Source: Desulfonema magnum
GTDB lineage: Bacteria; Desulfobacterota; Desulfobacteria; Desulfobacterales; 4be13
Length of the DNA stretch: 64,000 bases
Reading direction: 5' to 3'
Assembly (NCBI RefSeq): GCF_017377395.1
Contig: NZ_CP061800.1
Coordinates: forward strand, 2,480,001 to 2,544,000
Shown here: positions 27,042 through 37,000 of the stretch, piece after piece
Numbering within the stretch: the stretch's first letter is position 1
How the letters are laid out: each line of letters opens with the position of its first letter
Position numbers and translations under genes: made by a program
The notes under the pieces: generated by a model
The model's input: the letters and a program-made list of their open reading frames with translations, nothing else
Database searches by the model: none
Told to the model about the DNA's origin: nothing

Positions 27042-29775
27042 TCTCCGAAGTGCGAAAAATGCTTTTTCGCATGCGCAAAAATAGAATTTTTGCACTCCGG
27101 ACCCGTTCGGAACTGCCTTATCCGGAGTGCGAAAAATGCTTTTTCGCATGCGCAAAAATAGAATTTTTGCACTCCGGCCCCGTTCGGAACTGCCTTATCC
27201 GAAGTGCGAAAAATGCTTTTTCGCATGCGCAAAAATAGAATTTTTGCACTCCGGCCCCGTTCGGGACTGCCTTATCCGGAGTGCGAAAAATGCTTTTTCG
27301 CATGCGCAAAAATAGAATTTTTGCACTCCGGCCCCGTTCGGGACTGCCTTATCCGGAGTGCGAAAAATGCTTTTTCGCATGCGCAAAAATAGAATTTTTG
27401 CACTCCGGCCCCGTTCGGAACTGGCTTATCCGGAGTGCGAAAAATGCTTTTTCGCATGCGCAAAAATAGAATTTTTGCACTCCGGATCCGTTCGGAACTG
27501 CCTTATCCGGAGTGCGAAAAATGCTTTTTCGCATGCGCAAAAATAGAATTTTTGCACTCCGGACCCGTTCGGAACTGCCTTATCCGGAGTGCGGAAAATG
27601 CTTTTTCGCATGCGCAAAAATAGAATTTTTGCACTCCGGCCCCGTTCGGGACTGCCTTATCCGAAGTGCGAAAAATGCTTTTTCGCATGCGCAAAAATAG
27701 AATTTTTGCACTCCGGCCCCGTTCGGAACTGGCTTATCCGGAGTGCGAAAAATGCTTTTTCGCATGCGCAAAAATAGAATTTTTGCACTCCGGCCCCGTT
27801 CGGAACTGCCTTATCCGGAGTGCGAAAAATGCTTTTTCGCATGCGCAAAAATAGAATTTTTGCACTCCGGATCCGTTCGGAACTGCCTTATCCGGAGTGC
27901 GAAAAATGCTTTTTCGCATGCGCAAAAATAGAATTTTTGCACTCCGGATCCGTTCGGAACTGGCTTATCCGGAGTGCGGAAAATGCTTTTTCGCATGCGC
28001 AAAAATAGAATTTTTGCACTCCGGATCCGTTCGGAACTGCCTTATCCGGAGTGCGGAAAATGCTTTTTCGCATGCGCAAAAATAGAATTTTTGCACTCCG
28101 GATCCGTTCGGGACTGCCTTATCCGGAGTGCGGAAAATGCTTTTTCGCATGCGCAAAAATAGAATTTTTGCACTCCGGATCCGTTCGGAACTGCCTTATC
28201 CGGAGTGCGAAAAATGCTTTTTCGCATGCGCAAAAATAGAATTTTTGCACTCCGGATCCGTTCGGAACTGCCTTATCCGGAGTGCGAAAAATGCTTTTTC
28301 GCATGCGCAAAAATAGAATTTTTGCACTCCGGATCCGTTCGGAACTGCCTTATCCGGAGTGCGAAAAATGCTTTTTCGCAGGCGCAAAAATAGAATTTTT
28401 GCACTCCGGATCCGTTCGGAACTGCCTTATCCGGAGTGCGAAAAATGCTTTTTCGCATGCGCAAAAATAGAATTTTTGCACTCCGGCCCCGTTCGGAACT
28501 GCCTTATCCGGAGTGCGGAAAATGCTTTTTCGCATGCGCAAAAATAGAATTTTTGCACTCCGGCCCCGTTCGGAACTGCCTTATCCGGAGTGCGAAAAAT
28601 GCTTTTTCGCATGCGCAAAAATAGAATTTTTGCACTCCGGATCCGTTCGGGACTGGCTTATCCGGAGTGCGGAAAATGCTTTTTCGCATGCGCAAAAATA
28701 GAATTTTTGCACTCCGGATCCGTTCGGAACTGCCTTATCCGGAGTGCGGAAAATGCTTTTTCGCATGCGCAAAAATAGAATTTTTGCACTCCGGCCCCGT
28801 TCGGAACTGGCTTATCCGGAGTGCGAAAAATGCTTTTTCGCATGCGCAAAAATAGAATTTTTGCACTCCGGATCCGTTCGGAACTGCCTTATCCGGAGTG
28901 CGGAAAATGCTTTTTCGCAGGCGCAAAAATAGAATTTTTGCACTCCGGATCCGTTCGGAACTGCCTTATCCGGAGTGCGAAAAATGCTTTTTCGCATGCG
29001 CAAAAATAGAATTTTTGCACTCCGGATCCGTTCGGAACTGCCTTATCCGGAGTGCGAAAAATGCTTTTTCGCATGCGCAAAAATAGAATTTTTGCACTCC
29101 GGATCCGTTCGGGACTGCCTTATCCGGAGTGCGGAAAATGCTTTTTCGCATGCGCAAAAATAGAATTTTTGCACTCCGGATCCGTTCGGAACTGCCTTAT
29201 CCGGAGTGCGGAAAATGCTTTTTCGCATGCGCAAAAATAGAATTTTTGCACTCCGGCCCCGTTCGGAACTGCCTTATCCGGAGTGCGAAAAATGCTTTTT
29301 CGCATGCGCAAAAATAGAATTTTTGCACTCCGGATCCGTTCGGAACTGCCTTATCCGGAGTGCGAAAAATGCTTTTTCGCATGCGCAAAAATAGAATTTT
29401 TGCACTCCGGATCCGTTCGGAACTGCCTTATCCGGAGTGCGGAAAATGCTTTTTCGCATGCGCAAAAATAGAATTTTTGCACTCCGGCCCCGTTCGGAAC
29501 TGCCTTATCCGGAGTGCGAAAAATGCTTTTTCGCATGCGCAAAAATAGAATTTTTGCACTCCGGATCCGTTCGGAACTGCCTTATCCGGAGTGCGGAAAA
29601 TGCTTTTTCGCATGCGCAAAAATAGAATTTTTGCACTCCGGCCCCGTTCGGGACTGCCTTATCCGGAGTGCGAAAAATGCTTTTTCGCATGCGCAAAAAT
29701 AGAATTTTTGCACTCCGGCCCCGTTCGGAACTGCCTTATCCGGAGTGCGAAAAATGCTTTTTCGCAGGCGCACCT
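27042..29775. repeat. Tandem array, 36 units of exactly 77 bp
   Basis: Units begin (GTGCGAAAAATG or GTGCGGAAAATG) at 27050 and then every 77 bp to 29745 without a single indel. Each unit holds one large palindrome of about 56 bp, from CCGGAGTGCGAAAAATGC through the central GCATGC to ATTTTTGCACTCCGG. A 21-bp linker follows (ATCCGTTCGGAACTGCCTTA or variants). Units differ at only a few positions: GATCC, CCCC or ACCC; GGAACTG or GGGACTG; CTGCC or CTGGC; GCGAAA or GCGGAA; GCATGC or GCAGGC. The array lies between the 3' ends of convergent genes. The staggered 62-63 residue frames on both strands arise from the period and are not genes. It is not a CRISPR: the linkers are the same. Confidence 0.97.
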
Positions 29776-29787
29776 CCGGGATTGAAA

Positions 29788-30987
29788 TTATTCCAAAAGA
29801 TTTGAAATAAAACAGCCTCCTCCGTCCCCGCCATCATCTGATGCCGCATCTTTTGCAGGATTAATTTTAACTGTCACTGATGCTGTGTTTGAATCAGCCT
29901 TCCCGTCACTTGCTTTATAAATGAAATTATCGCTGACAGCATTACCGCCGTCATGCGAATAAGTAAATGAGCCATCAGCGTTTAAGGTCAGACTTCCGTG
30001 AGAAACATCGTTAATCAGAAATGCTGTAAGCGTATCACTATCCGCATCTGTGTCGTTTCCGAGTATCCCGGGAGCATTTTCGCTGATTTCATCACCTTGG
30101 CTGACCGTGTAAATATCATCAAAAGCCTCTGGTGTGTCATTGGATTTGGGAACATAGGTATAAATAAAATCAAGAAACGCTGTTATTCGGGTATAAACCC
30201 CGTAAAAATCCGGTTGTGCGCAACCCTCGCCCCAACTCACGATTCCCGCCAGCTTCCAAGTATCTCCGTCCGGCACAACAAGAGGCCCCCCGCTGTCATT
30301 TCGGCAGGCGTCTGTTCCGCCCTCACTGCGACCCGCACACATCATATACTCAGTAATGGGATCATCATAATACAGCTTCTGATTGTAGCTTTTATTGCAG
30401 ATGTCATTGGAAATAATGCAAACTGATGCCTGACGGAGCTTTTCAGGAAAGATATCATTACGCGCCGAAGTCGTTCCCCACCCGATAACAGCAGCTTCCT
30501 TTCCATCGAGAACCGCATTGCCCGCCACCGGCCGTATTGTCGGATAAGAGACAGTTTCTTCCAATTCCAAAAGGGCAATATCCGCATTCCAGTTATTTTT
30601 CTTGTCATAACACGGATGGGAAATGATTCTTTTCACTTTTATCCATTCTCCGATGTCATTTTTAAGATCATGGACGCCCAGCACCACTTCAATATCCTCA
30701 GGCTCCAAAGCGTCCCCATGGATATCCTCTGCACAATGCGCTGCCGTGACAACCCAGTTGGAATGGACAAGCGACCCCGCGCACATCAGACTATCATAAA
30801 GCGATCCCTTGTCAGGATAAACCAACGCGGTTATCCACGGCCAGGCTCCTTGTTCCGATTCATAACCACCGACGATCCTTGAAGATGCTTTTCGGGACGC
30901 GTCCTGTTTTACACTTTTATTCATATCCGCATAGCCCGATCCTGTGGCTAAAAACATCAAAAATACAATAAAATAAAGCTGTTTCAT
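29788..30987 (-). CDS. Secreted trypsin-like serine protease with C-terminal Ig/cadherin-like domain
   Basis: 399 residues. A signal peptide (KQLYFIVFLMFLATGSGYA) is followed by a short propeptide and the activation site RIVGGYESEQGAWPW. The triad is complete: WVVTAAHC (His), NADIALLELE (Asp) and CRNDSGGPLV (Ser). GIVSWGEGCAQPDFYGVYTR completes the S1 fold, ending near 270. Residues about 285-380 form a cadherin- or Ig-like repeat (EAFDDIYTVSQGD, NADGSFTYSHDGGN, ASDGKADSNTASVTV). The tail GGDGGGCFISNLLE is a glycine run plus cysteine, resembling C-terminal sorting or anchoring tags. It is exported and probably cell-surface attached. It faces the 77-bp array. Confidence 0.9.
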   Translation of the reverse strand: MKQLYFIVFLMFLATGSGYADMNKSVKQDASRKASSRIVGGYESEQGAWPWITALVYPDKGSLYDSLMCAGSLVHSNWVVTAAHCAEDIHGDALEPEDIEVVLGVHDLKNDIGEWIKVKRIISHPCYDKKNNWNADIALLELEETVSYPTIRPVAGNAVLDGKEAAVIGWGTTSARNDIFPEKLRQASVCIISNDICNKSYNQKLYYDDPITEYMMCAGRSEGGTDACRNDSGGPLVVPDGDTWKLAGIVSWGEGCAQPDFYGVYTRITAFLDFIYTYVPKSNDTPEAFDDIYTVSQGDEISENAPGILGNDTDADSDTLTAFLINDVSHGSLTLNADGSFTYSHDGGNAVSDNFIYKASDGKADSNTASVTVKINPAKDAASDDGGDGGGCFISNLLE

Positions 30988-31227
30988 AAAAAGAAATCCT
31001 TGTCCCCTTTGTTCTTGCGATAAGCCGTTAAATGTTTTTTTTGATAAAATCAGAGAGGTTACATTCTGTGATATCCCAAAAAGCTGATCAAAATGCAGGC
31101 TCAGACTGAATTTATTGAAATTTTACCGTGAAAAATACATTTTGAAAACCCGGTTTTTTATCTGAAAATATTTTTATAACCGGGGGTAAAAAACCCGGGT
31201 TTTTCATGAGCGTTTATTTTAAGCTTC

Positions 31228-31345
31228 AAGTACCTAACCATAAGTTTTCGATATTTGCCCGGGAAAGAAACCCGGGGTTTTCCCCGGAATGATTTGATGC
31301 CGCGGAATGAAAAACCCCGGTTTCTCCGCGGTTCACGGAAAAAAA
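31228..31345. repeat. Family B element (reversed) carrying a family C palindrome
   Basis: AAGTACCTAACCATAAGTTT and TCGATATTTGCCCGG match the end of the element at 17771-17844 in reverse. They are followed by arms GAAAGAAACCCGGGG and CCCCGGTTTCT, then GGAAAAAAAGATG as the other side of family B. The right end is decayed. The stretch 30988-31227 shows no gene; a short AACCCGGTTTTTT / AAAAAACCCGGGTT palindrome lies at 31148-31203. Confidence 0.65.
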
Positions 31346-31435
31346 GATGATAACTCGATGGTCAAATTTTTTTCTGTCATTCCGTCTGGCTAAGACTTTG
31401 AAAGCAGGAATGTAGATATAGCCATTTGCTTCTGT

Positions 31436-31600
31436 TACAAATACGGCCTTATACTCAGCAGATCGGAAAAGTTTTCAGGCCCTCTCGGGGCGGACAGGCC
31501 GAACAGGGAAGAAACCCGGGATTTTCCGGCGGAGGGGGACACTTTGTCCGGGGAAAACCCCGGGTTTCTTTTGTCGTCAATAAGCTTCTCAGTCGTCCTG
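31436..31600. repeat. Family D/C nested palindrome
   Basis: It starts with TACTCAGCAGATCGGAAAAG (family D left end). Inside it has GAAGAAACCCGGGATTTTCC and GGAAAACCCCGGGTTTCTTT as family C arms around a GC-rich centre. The open frames crossing it on both strands are palindrome artefacts. Confidence 0.65.
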
Positions 31601-31668
31601 ACAAATGCGATAATATCCTCAGTCTCACTGATTACGCTTTTTGAAAACAGTCTTTGTAACACATATTT

Positions 31669-31870
31669 CTGATTATAACGGATTTTGGGGATGCCTGGGA
31701 ATATGACATCGGATAAGGGGATGAAACGGATATATCAGGCCGATCCCGGAATCCGTTGTCATGTCGGATAAGAGGATGAAACAGATATATCAGGCTGATC
31801 TTGGAATATCCGGTCAATCCCGGAATCCGTTGTCATATTGACCGGCCTCCCCAAAATCCGTTACAATCAG
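31669..31870. repeat. Family A element, copy 3
   Basis: Ends CTGATTATAACGGATTTTGG and CCCCAAAATCCGTTACAATCAG-type sequence bound a 202-bp element. Inside, a 40-50 bp piece with GATGAAACRGATATATCAGG is duplicated, which makes this copy longer than the 162-bp copies. Confidence 0.75.
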
Positions 31871-32023
31871 ACATATTTATTATATACCAGGATAAAATTA
31901 AAGGTTTCAGCGCAGACAATCGCAGAGATGTGTAGCGGACACGTCTTTGTCATGTAAGACCTGAGGCAGCAGATCAAACAGTGATTATTATTATTATTAT
32001 GTCTGTTTTTTCAGATAAAAAAA

Positions 32024-32536
32024 TCATACTGTTTTCTCCAATAGTATTACTTCTTCAGATTTCAAAACCTTGTCAATATCAAGCAGAATCTTTACCCCTC
32101 CCTCCATTTTTGCCATGCCGAGGATGTAGTTCGTATCCACCTGTGTGCCGAAAGCCGGTGTATCTTCAATCTGTTCGGCTTTGATATTTAAAACTTCTGA
32201 AACAGTATCCACGACAATGCCGATCATAACTTTTCCTGTTTCCCCCGCAATTTCCACCACGATGATGCAAGTCCGGTCGGTGTAATCAATTGCATCCATG
32301 CCGAATCTCAGCCTGAGGTCCATTACCGGAATCACTTTGCCCCTCAGATTAATAACCCCTTTCACAAAGTCCGGAGTTTGCGGAACAGCCGTCACCGGCA
32401 TCATTCCGATAATCTCTTTAATTTTTAATATACCAATGCCATATTCCTCATCTGCCAGGGTGAAGGTCAGATACTTCCCTCCCATTTCATCCATTGCTTT
32501 TATCGCCTGATCCATTTTTTCAGCCAACTTTGCCAT
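32024..32536 (-). CDS. cheW: CheW chemotaxis coupling protein
   Basis: 170 residues: a short helical N-terminus, then the CheW fold at about 20-160, with YLTFTLADEEYGIGILKIKE, VKGVINLRGKVIPVMDLRLR (the conserved receptor- and kinase-contact strand) and ILGMAKMEGGVKILLDIDK. It couples receptors to a CheA kinase in the cytoplasm. AAGGAGGA stands before the ATG. No cheA is in the window, so the kinase is encoded elsewhere. It lies 5 kb from the large chemoreceptor. Confidence 0.93.
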   Translation of the reverse strand: MAKLAEKMDQAIKAMDEMGGKYLTFTLADEEYGIGILKIKEIIGMMPVTAVPQTPDFVKGVINLRGKVIPVMDLRLRFGMDAIDYTDRTCIIVVEIAGETGKVMIGIVVDTVSEVLNIKAEQIEDTPAFGTQVDTNYILGMAKMEGGVKILLDIDKVLKSEEVILLEKTV

Positions 32537-32605
32537 TACCTTATTCCTCCTTTGTTATATTAGTATCGAAGATATCTTATTTGTTGACTTTTATCTGTAA
32601 CACAA

Positions 32606-32777
32606 CAATATCGTTCGGCATGATTTTTGCATAGCCGGACGGAAATGCCCGGCATTTCCGCATTTTGGAGAAATTGTTTCCGAAAAACGCCCGGCGGACA
32701 TTTCGGGATTTCAGTTTTCCGGATATATGAATTCAGTTAGTTACAAATGTATGCAAAAATCGTGCCGAACGGTATTG
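32606..32777. repeat. Inverted-repeat element (28-bp arms)
   Basis: Arms at 32606-32633 and 32750-32777 match at 26 of 28 positions when inverted (core CGTTCGGCATGATTTTTGCA). The centre holds GC-rich CCGGACGG/CCCGGCGG words. Both flanks carry GTAACACAAC words, one before and one after. It looks like a non-autonomous mobile palindrome upstream of cheW. Confidence 0.65.
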
Positions 32778-32843
32778 GTAACACAACCAAATAAATGCTG
32801 ACGGGCTACTGAAATGTAAGACATTTTTTTAAATTGTTTCTTA

Positions 32844-32960
32844 GGGCAATTTGAAAAATTGTCGGTAGTGTTCCAAAACTGGAGCTAAAATTTTTAACCA
32901 TTTGAATCAATTTAGGAAATATCGGCTCATGTCCAGTTTTGGAACACCACCAAATTGTCC
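32844..32960. repeat. Inverted-repeat element around GTTCCAAAACTGGA
   Basis: GGTAGTGTTCCAAAACTGGA (32864-32883) is answered by TCCAGTTTTGGAACACCACC (32932-32951). Outer arms GGGCAATTTG and CAAATTGTCC extend it to about 117 bp. No coding frame is present. Confidence 0.65.
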
Positions 32961-33029
32961 TGTATGCTTTTGGATTTTCCGAATTTCTTCCACCCCTCAT
33001 ATTTAATGCGGTGAGGCACTGGGCGATGT

Positions 33030-33165
33030 TCAAGTCTTTTTGTCATTCCGTTCGATGACTTGACAACACTCGCCGAAGTCTGAGTTCACGCCGAAGCCTG
33101 CGAAAGCATGAATGACAAGCTTTTTGTTCGAATCGGGTCAAAAAAATTTGGCCATCGAGTATATA
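33030..33165. repeat. Family G element (CATTCCGTTCGATGAC...)
   Basis: It contains TTTTTGTCATTCCGTTCGAT, GAAGTCTGAGTTCACGCCGA and AGCCTGCGAAAGCATGAATG, ending in GGCCATCGAGT. A longer relative with clear inverted ends is at 62825-63034. Confidence 0.6.
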
Positions 33166-33251
33166 GGAAGTCATAAAAAATATTTTAATAATTAAAATAA
33201 GTTCAGATAAAAAAGAAATTTTCACGGCAGAAGAATTGGAAATCCCTTTTT

Positions 33252-33413
33252 CTGATTGTAACGGATTTTGGGGAGGCCCGGGGTTTTTTCCGCGGTATCG
33301 GGCAATATGACAGCGGACAGGAGGATGAGACGGATGTCCCGGCCCGGAATATCCGGTAAATCCTTAAATCCGATGTCATATTCGCGGGCCTCCCCCGAAT
33401 CCGTTATAATCAG
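33252..33413. repeat. Family A element, copy 4
   Basis: A 162-bp element bounded by CTGATTGTAACGGATTTTGG and CCCGAATCCGTTATAATCAG. It is almost identical to copy 2 at 10115-10276 (same length; a few substitutions such as GGGCAATATG for GGGCGATATG), which points to recent spread. Confidence 0.85.
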
Positions 33414-33432
33414 CCTTTTTTTATTGGAGATT

Positions 33433-33952
33433 CTTATACTCAGTAGATCGAAAAGTTTCCGGACTGTGTGCGGTATGACAGAGAAACCCGGCTTTTTTTC
33501 CCGGACAGAAGACTCCCCCCGCCGGAAAAAGCCGGGTTTCTCCCCATATGCATCAGGCTAAGATTACAACCTACTGTTTTTATTAACTCTGATTTTGCCG
33601 GACGGGGTTTGCAACCCCGTCCGGAATATTTTCCGGATCGCCGCCCGCAAACGTTTCGGACGGGGTTGCAAACCCCGTCCGGCAGCCGTCCCGCATTCTT
33701 AGCCTGATGCATATGGGGTTTCTCCCCATATGCATCAGGCTAAGATCATAACTCATTGTTTTTATTAACTCGTGATCTGCCGGACGGGGTTTGCAACCCC
33801 GTCCGAAATATTTTCCGACCCCCGAAAACAAACGTTTCGGACGGGGTTGCAAACCCCGTCCGGCAGTCTTAGCCTGATGCATATGGGGTTTCTCCCCCGT
33901 TTGCCGTGTCTGTCCCGCGACAGCCCGAAAACTTTTCGATCTACTGATACTC
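33433..33952. repeat. Nested family D/C/E composite with an internal duplication
   Basis: The outer ends are CAGTAGATCGAAAAGTTTCC and CGAAAACTTTTCGATCTACT (family D). Inside are a family C palindrome (33480-33542) and two roughly 175-bp copies (about 33536-33718 and 33716-33890). Each copy carries the family E palindrome GCCGGACGGGG-TTTGCAACCCC twice, framed by CCCCATATGCATCAGGCTAA and CTTAGCCTGATGCATATGGG. Open frames crossing it are not genes. Confidence 0.75.
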
Positions 33953-34041
33953 GGTGATCAGGTTTTTTCGGCCTGTAGGATTTGCTGATAATTTTTACTG
34001 ATGATAACGGATTTTAAACAGAGATTTTCCGGCCTGCCTGT

Positions 34042-37000
34042 TTATCTCTTTCTTAACTGTAACAAAACCCGCGTCATTTTTTCAATATCAGAAAGTGTTT
34101 TCAGTGCGCTTTTAAAGTTAAACCTGTTTATCTGATTTTCCAACTGTATTATTATTTCCTGTTCAATCCCCAAATCATCTAAATGCGCTTTCATTGAATT
34201 CAAATAGGACTCGGCTTTCGGATTGTTTTTCAGCAGCATCTGGGAAAGTTCAACGAGCAAAGGCAGAATTTCAACTTTTGAATTATCAGAAAATTGGGGT
34301 TTGCTGAACTCAGGCTCAAAAAATTCAGTTTTCCCATCTTCTGCTTCGGATTTTTTTACAGAATCCAAAATCTCTGTCAGAGTGTATTCGAAATCTTCCA
34401 ATAACCCATTCAACGCTTTTGTTGTTTTTCTTTGTTTTATTCCTGATTCAAGTTGTATGGCTGCCATATACAGCGCCTGGGCTGAAAGATTCCCGGCCAC
34501 GCCTTTTATAGCATGGGTTAATTCCTGGGCAAGCCTGATATCTCCCTTTTTCAGGGCTGCTCTGATGTTATCCGGTGTATTTTTATAATCTCTTGAAAAT
34601 TCACTTAAAAGTTTCTTGAAAAGTTTTTTGTTTCCCATAAACCGCTTCAAAGCGGACTCTGTATCAATTCCGGAAAGTTTGGCCGTGGCCGGAAGTTGGG
34701 AAGCAGCCGAAGCCTGCTGTGTTTCGGGTTCTGGTTGCTGAATAAGCGGATTTCCGGCTTTCGGTTTTATCCATTTCGCCAGCACAGAATATAACTCTTC
34801 AGTGTTTATGGGTTTGGCCACATAGTCATCCATGCCGGATGCGATACATTTTTTCTGATCACCTTTCATAACATGGGCAGTCATGGCAATAATGGGAATT
34901 CTGCAAATTGAAAACTGGGAATGTTTTTGTTCAATGTTCAACCGGGGATATTTATGCGACAATGCGTTTTCCCAGTTCCGGATAATCCGTGTGGCTTCAA
35001 ATCCGTCTATTTCCGGCATTTGCACATCCATCAGCACAGCATCATAGGGACATTCTTCCGGCATGCCCCTGCATATAAATTGAATCGCCTGCTTCCCATT
35101 GCCGGCAACCTCCGAACTTACTCCGGCGATGCGAAGCACCTCCGTTGCCACCTGTTGGTTGATGATATTATCCTCAACCAGAAGAACATTTGCCCCTCTG
35201 ATTTTCTCTGTCACCGCATTTTGTTTTTTTGCAGTTTCTTCGTGTTCGGATTCCCTCGGAGATTCCTGTCCGAAAACTTCCATGATGATATCAAACAACA
35301 AGGAAGGCTTCACCGGTTTTACGAGAAAAGAATTTACTTTTGGGATCCCCCCGGCTTGGTCTGCTGAACCCTCCTCACCGAAATTGGTTGTTATGATAAC
35401 CGGTATTCTGGTTAATTTCAAATCTTCTCTGATTTTTTTTGCGATTTCGGTTCCGTCCGAATCCGGCATCCTCTGATCAACAATAACCAGATCATATGAA
35501 TTTGTATCTGTTTCTGCCAGTATTTCTAACACTTGTTGTCCGAAACTGGCGAGGGTCACATCAAACGTGAAAGATTTCAGAATGTTTTCCAAAACCTTCA
35601 GAGATGCCTCTTTTCCGTCCGCCACCAGTGCCTTCATTCCCTGAAGATCCGCAGGAAGCTTGTGTCTTTTTTCTTTGTGTCCCCTCTGCCGGGCCAGGCT
35701 TGCCGTAAAATAAAAAGTGCTTCCCAGATCCGGTTCACTTTCCGCCCATGCCTCGCCGTTCATCATTTCCGCCAGTTGCTTACAAATGGCCAGTCCGAGC
35801 CCCGTACCGCCGAATTTCCGGGTGATGGAACTGTCTGCCTGGGTAAAAGAGGTAAACAATCTCGGCAAAATTTCCCGTGATATGCCGATGCCTGTATCGC
35901 TGACAGCAGTCCTGAGCGTGGCCCGTTCGGCATTTTTCTCCACCAGACTTACGCTGACAATGATCTCTCCCTTGTCTGTAAATTTAATTGCATTGTTCAC
36001 TAAATTAATGAGAATCTGCCCAAATCGCAATGGATCGCCGACCAGCGCACAAGGCACATCGTCGTCAATTAAAATAACCAGTTCGATTCCGCTTTCAGAA
36101 ACTTTCTCGGAAAACATATCTGCCAAATTGTCTGTAACATCATGTAACTGAAAATCAACAGACTCCAAATGCAGTTTGCCTGCTTCAATTTTAGAAATAT
36201 CCAGGATATCATTGATCAGCACAAGCAGCGAATGGGCGGAAGTTCGTACCGTGTTCAGATAATTACGCGTCTTGGGGGATATCTCATTTCTGAGTGCCAG
36301 GTTGGTCATGTTAATAATGGCGTTCATGGGGGTTCTGATCTCATGGCTCATATTGGCGAGAAAATCGCCCTTGGCCCGGTTGGCTGTTTCAGCGTCTTTC
36401 CTGGCCGTCTCAACTTCCATGAGGGCTTTGTTCAGTCTGATATTTTTATGCCCGAGTTCTCTTGTCCTTTCAGCAACTTTCTGTTCAAGTGTCTTACTGT
36501 ATTCCTCCAGTTTTTCATAAGACCTCTTCAGGTCTTTGCTCATTTCAATAAATGCTGTCCCGAGTACGCCCACTTCATCTTTTGAACGGACCCGAATATT
36601 CGAAGATACGGAAAAGTCACCTTTTGAAAGCTTTCTGGCTGAATGTGTGAGAAGAATAAGAGGTTTTAAAACACTTGCGGACAGGATAAAAACAATAACA
36701 AAACAGACTGCCATAAATCCCAGTGAGGTCAGTGTGGATTTATACACTATTTTTTTTATTTCCTGCTGAATCTGTGATCTGGAGGTTTCAATTTCTTTGT
36801 CAAGGTGCTTCAGGCTGCAGATCAGTCTTAACACCCCCCAGGGTTTGGTGCTGATTTGAACTGGCTTTACAATTTCAATGACGGATTCATTTCCCTCTCT
36901 GAACTCTGTTATTACAATTCTTTTCCTGTCTATCGCCTGAATATCTCTTTCAGTCAGCTTATTCAGAGCCGGATCGGATATCAGTGTATGAATAAGCACA

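Noticed and set aside
27042-29775. CRISPR array
   Set aside because: The intervening linkers are the same in every unit, the repeat is a 56-bp palindrome, and there are no cas genes.
27042-29785. Dozens of overlapping 62-63 residue open frames on both strands
   Set aside because: They recur every 77 bp, shift frame because 77 is not a multiple of three, and stop at the same TAG in each unit; they are products of the repeat.
33268-33561. 97-residue frame and its twin at 10131-10358
   Set aside because: Both are translations of the same family A element and run into unrelated flanking sequence.
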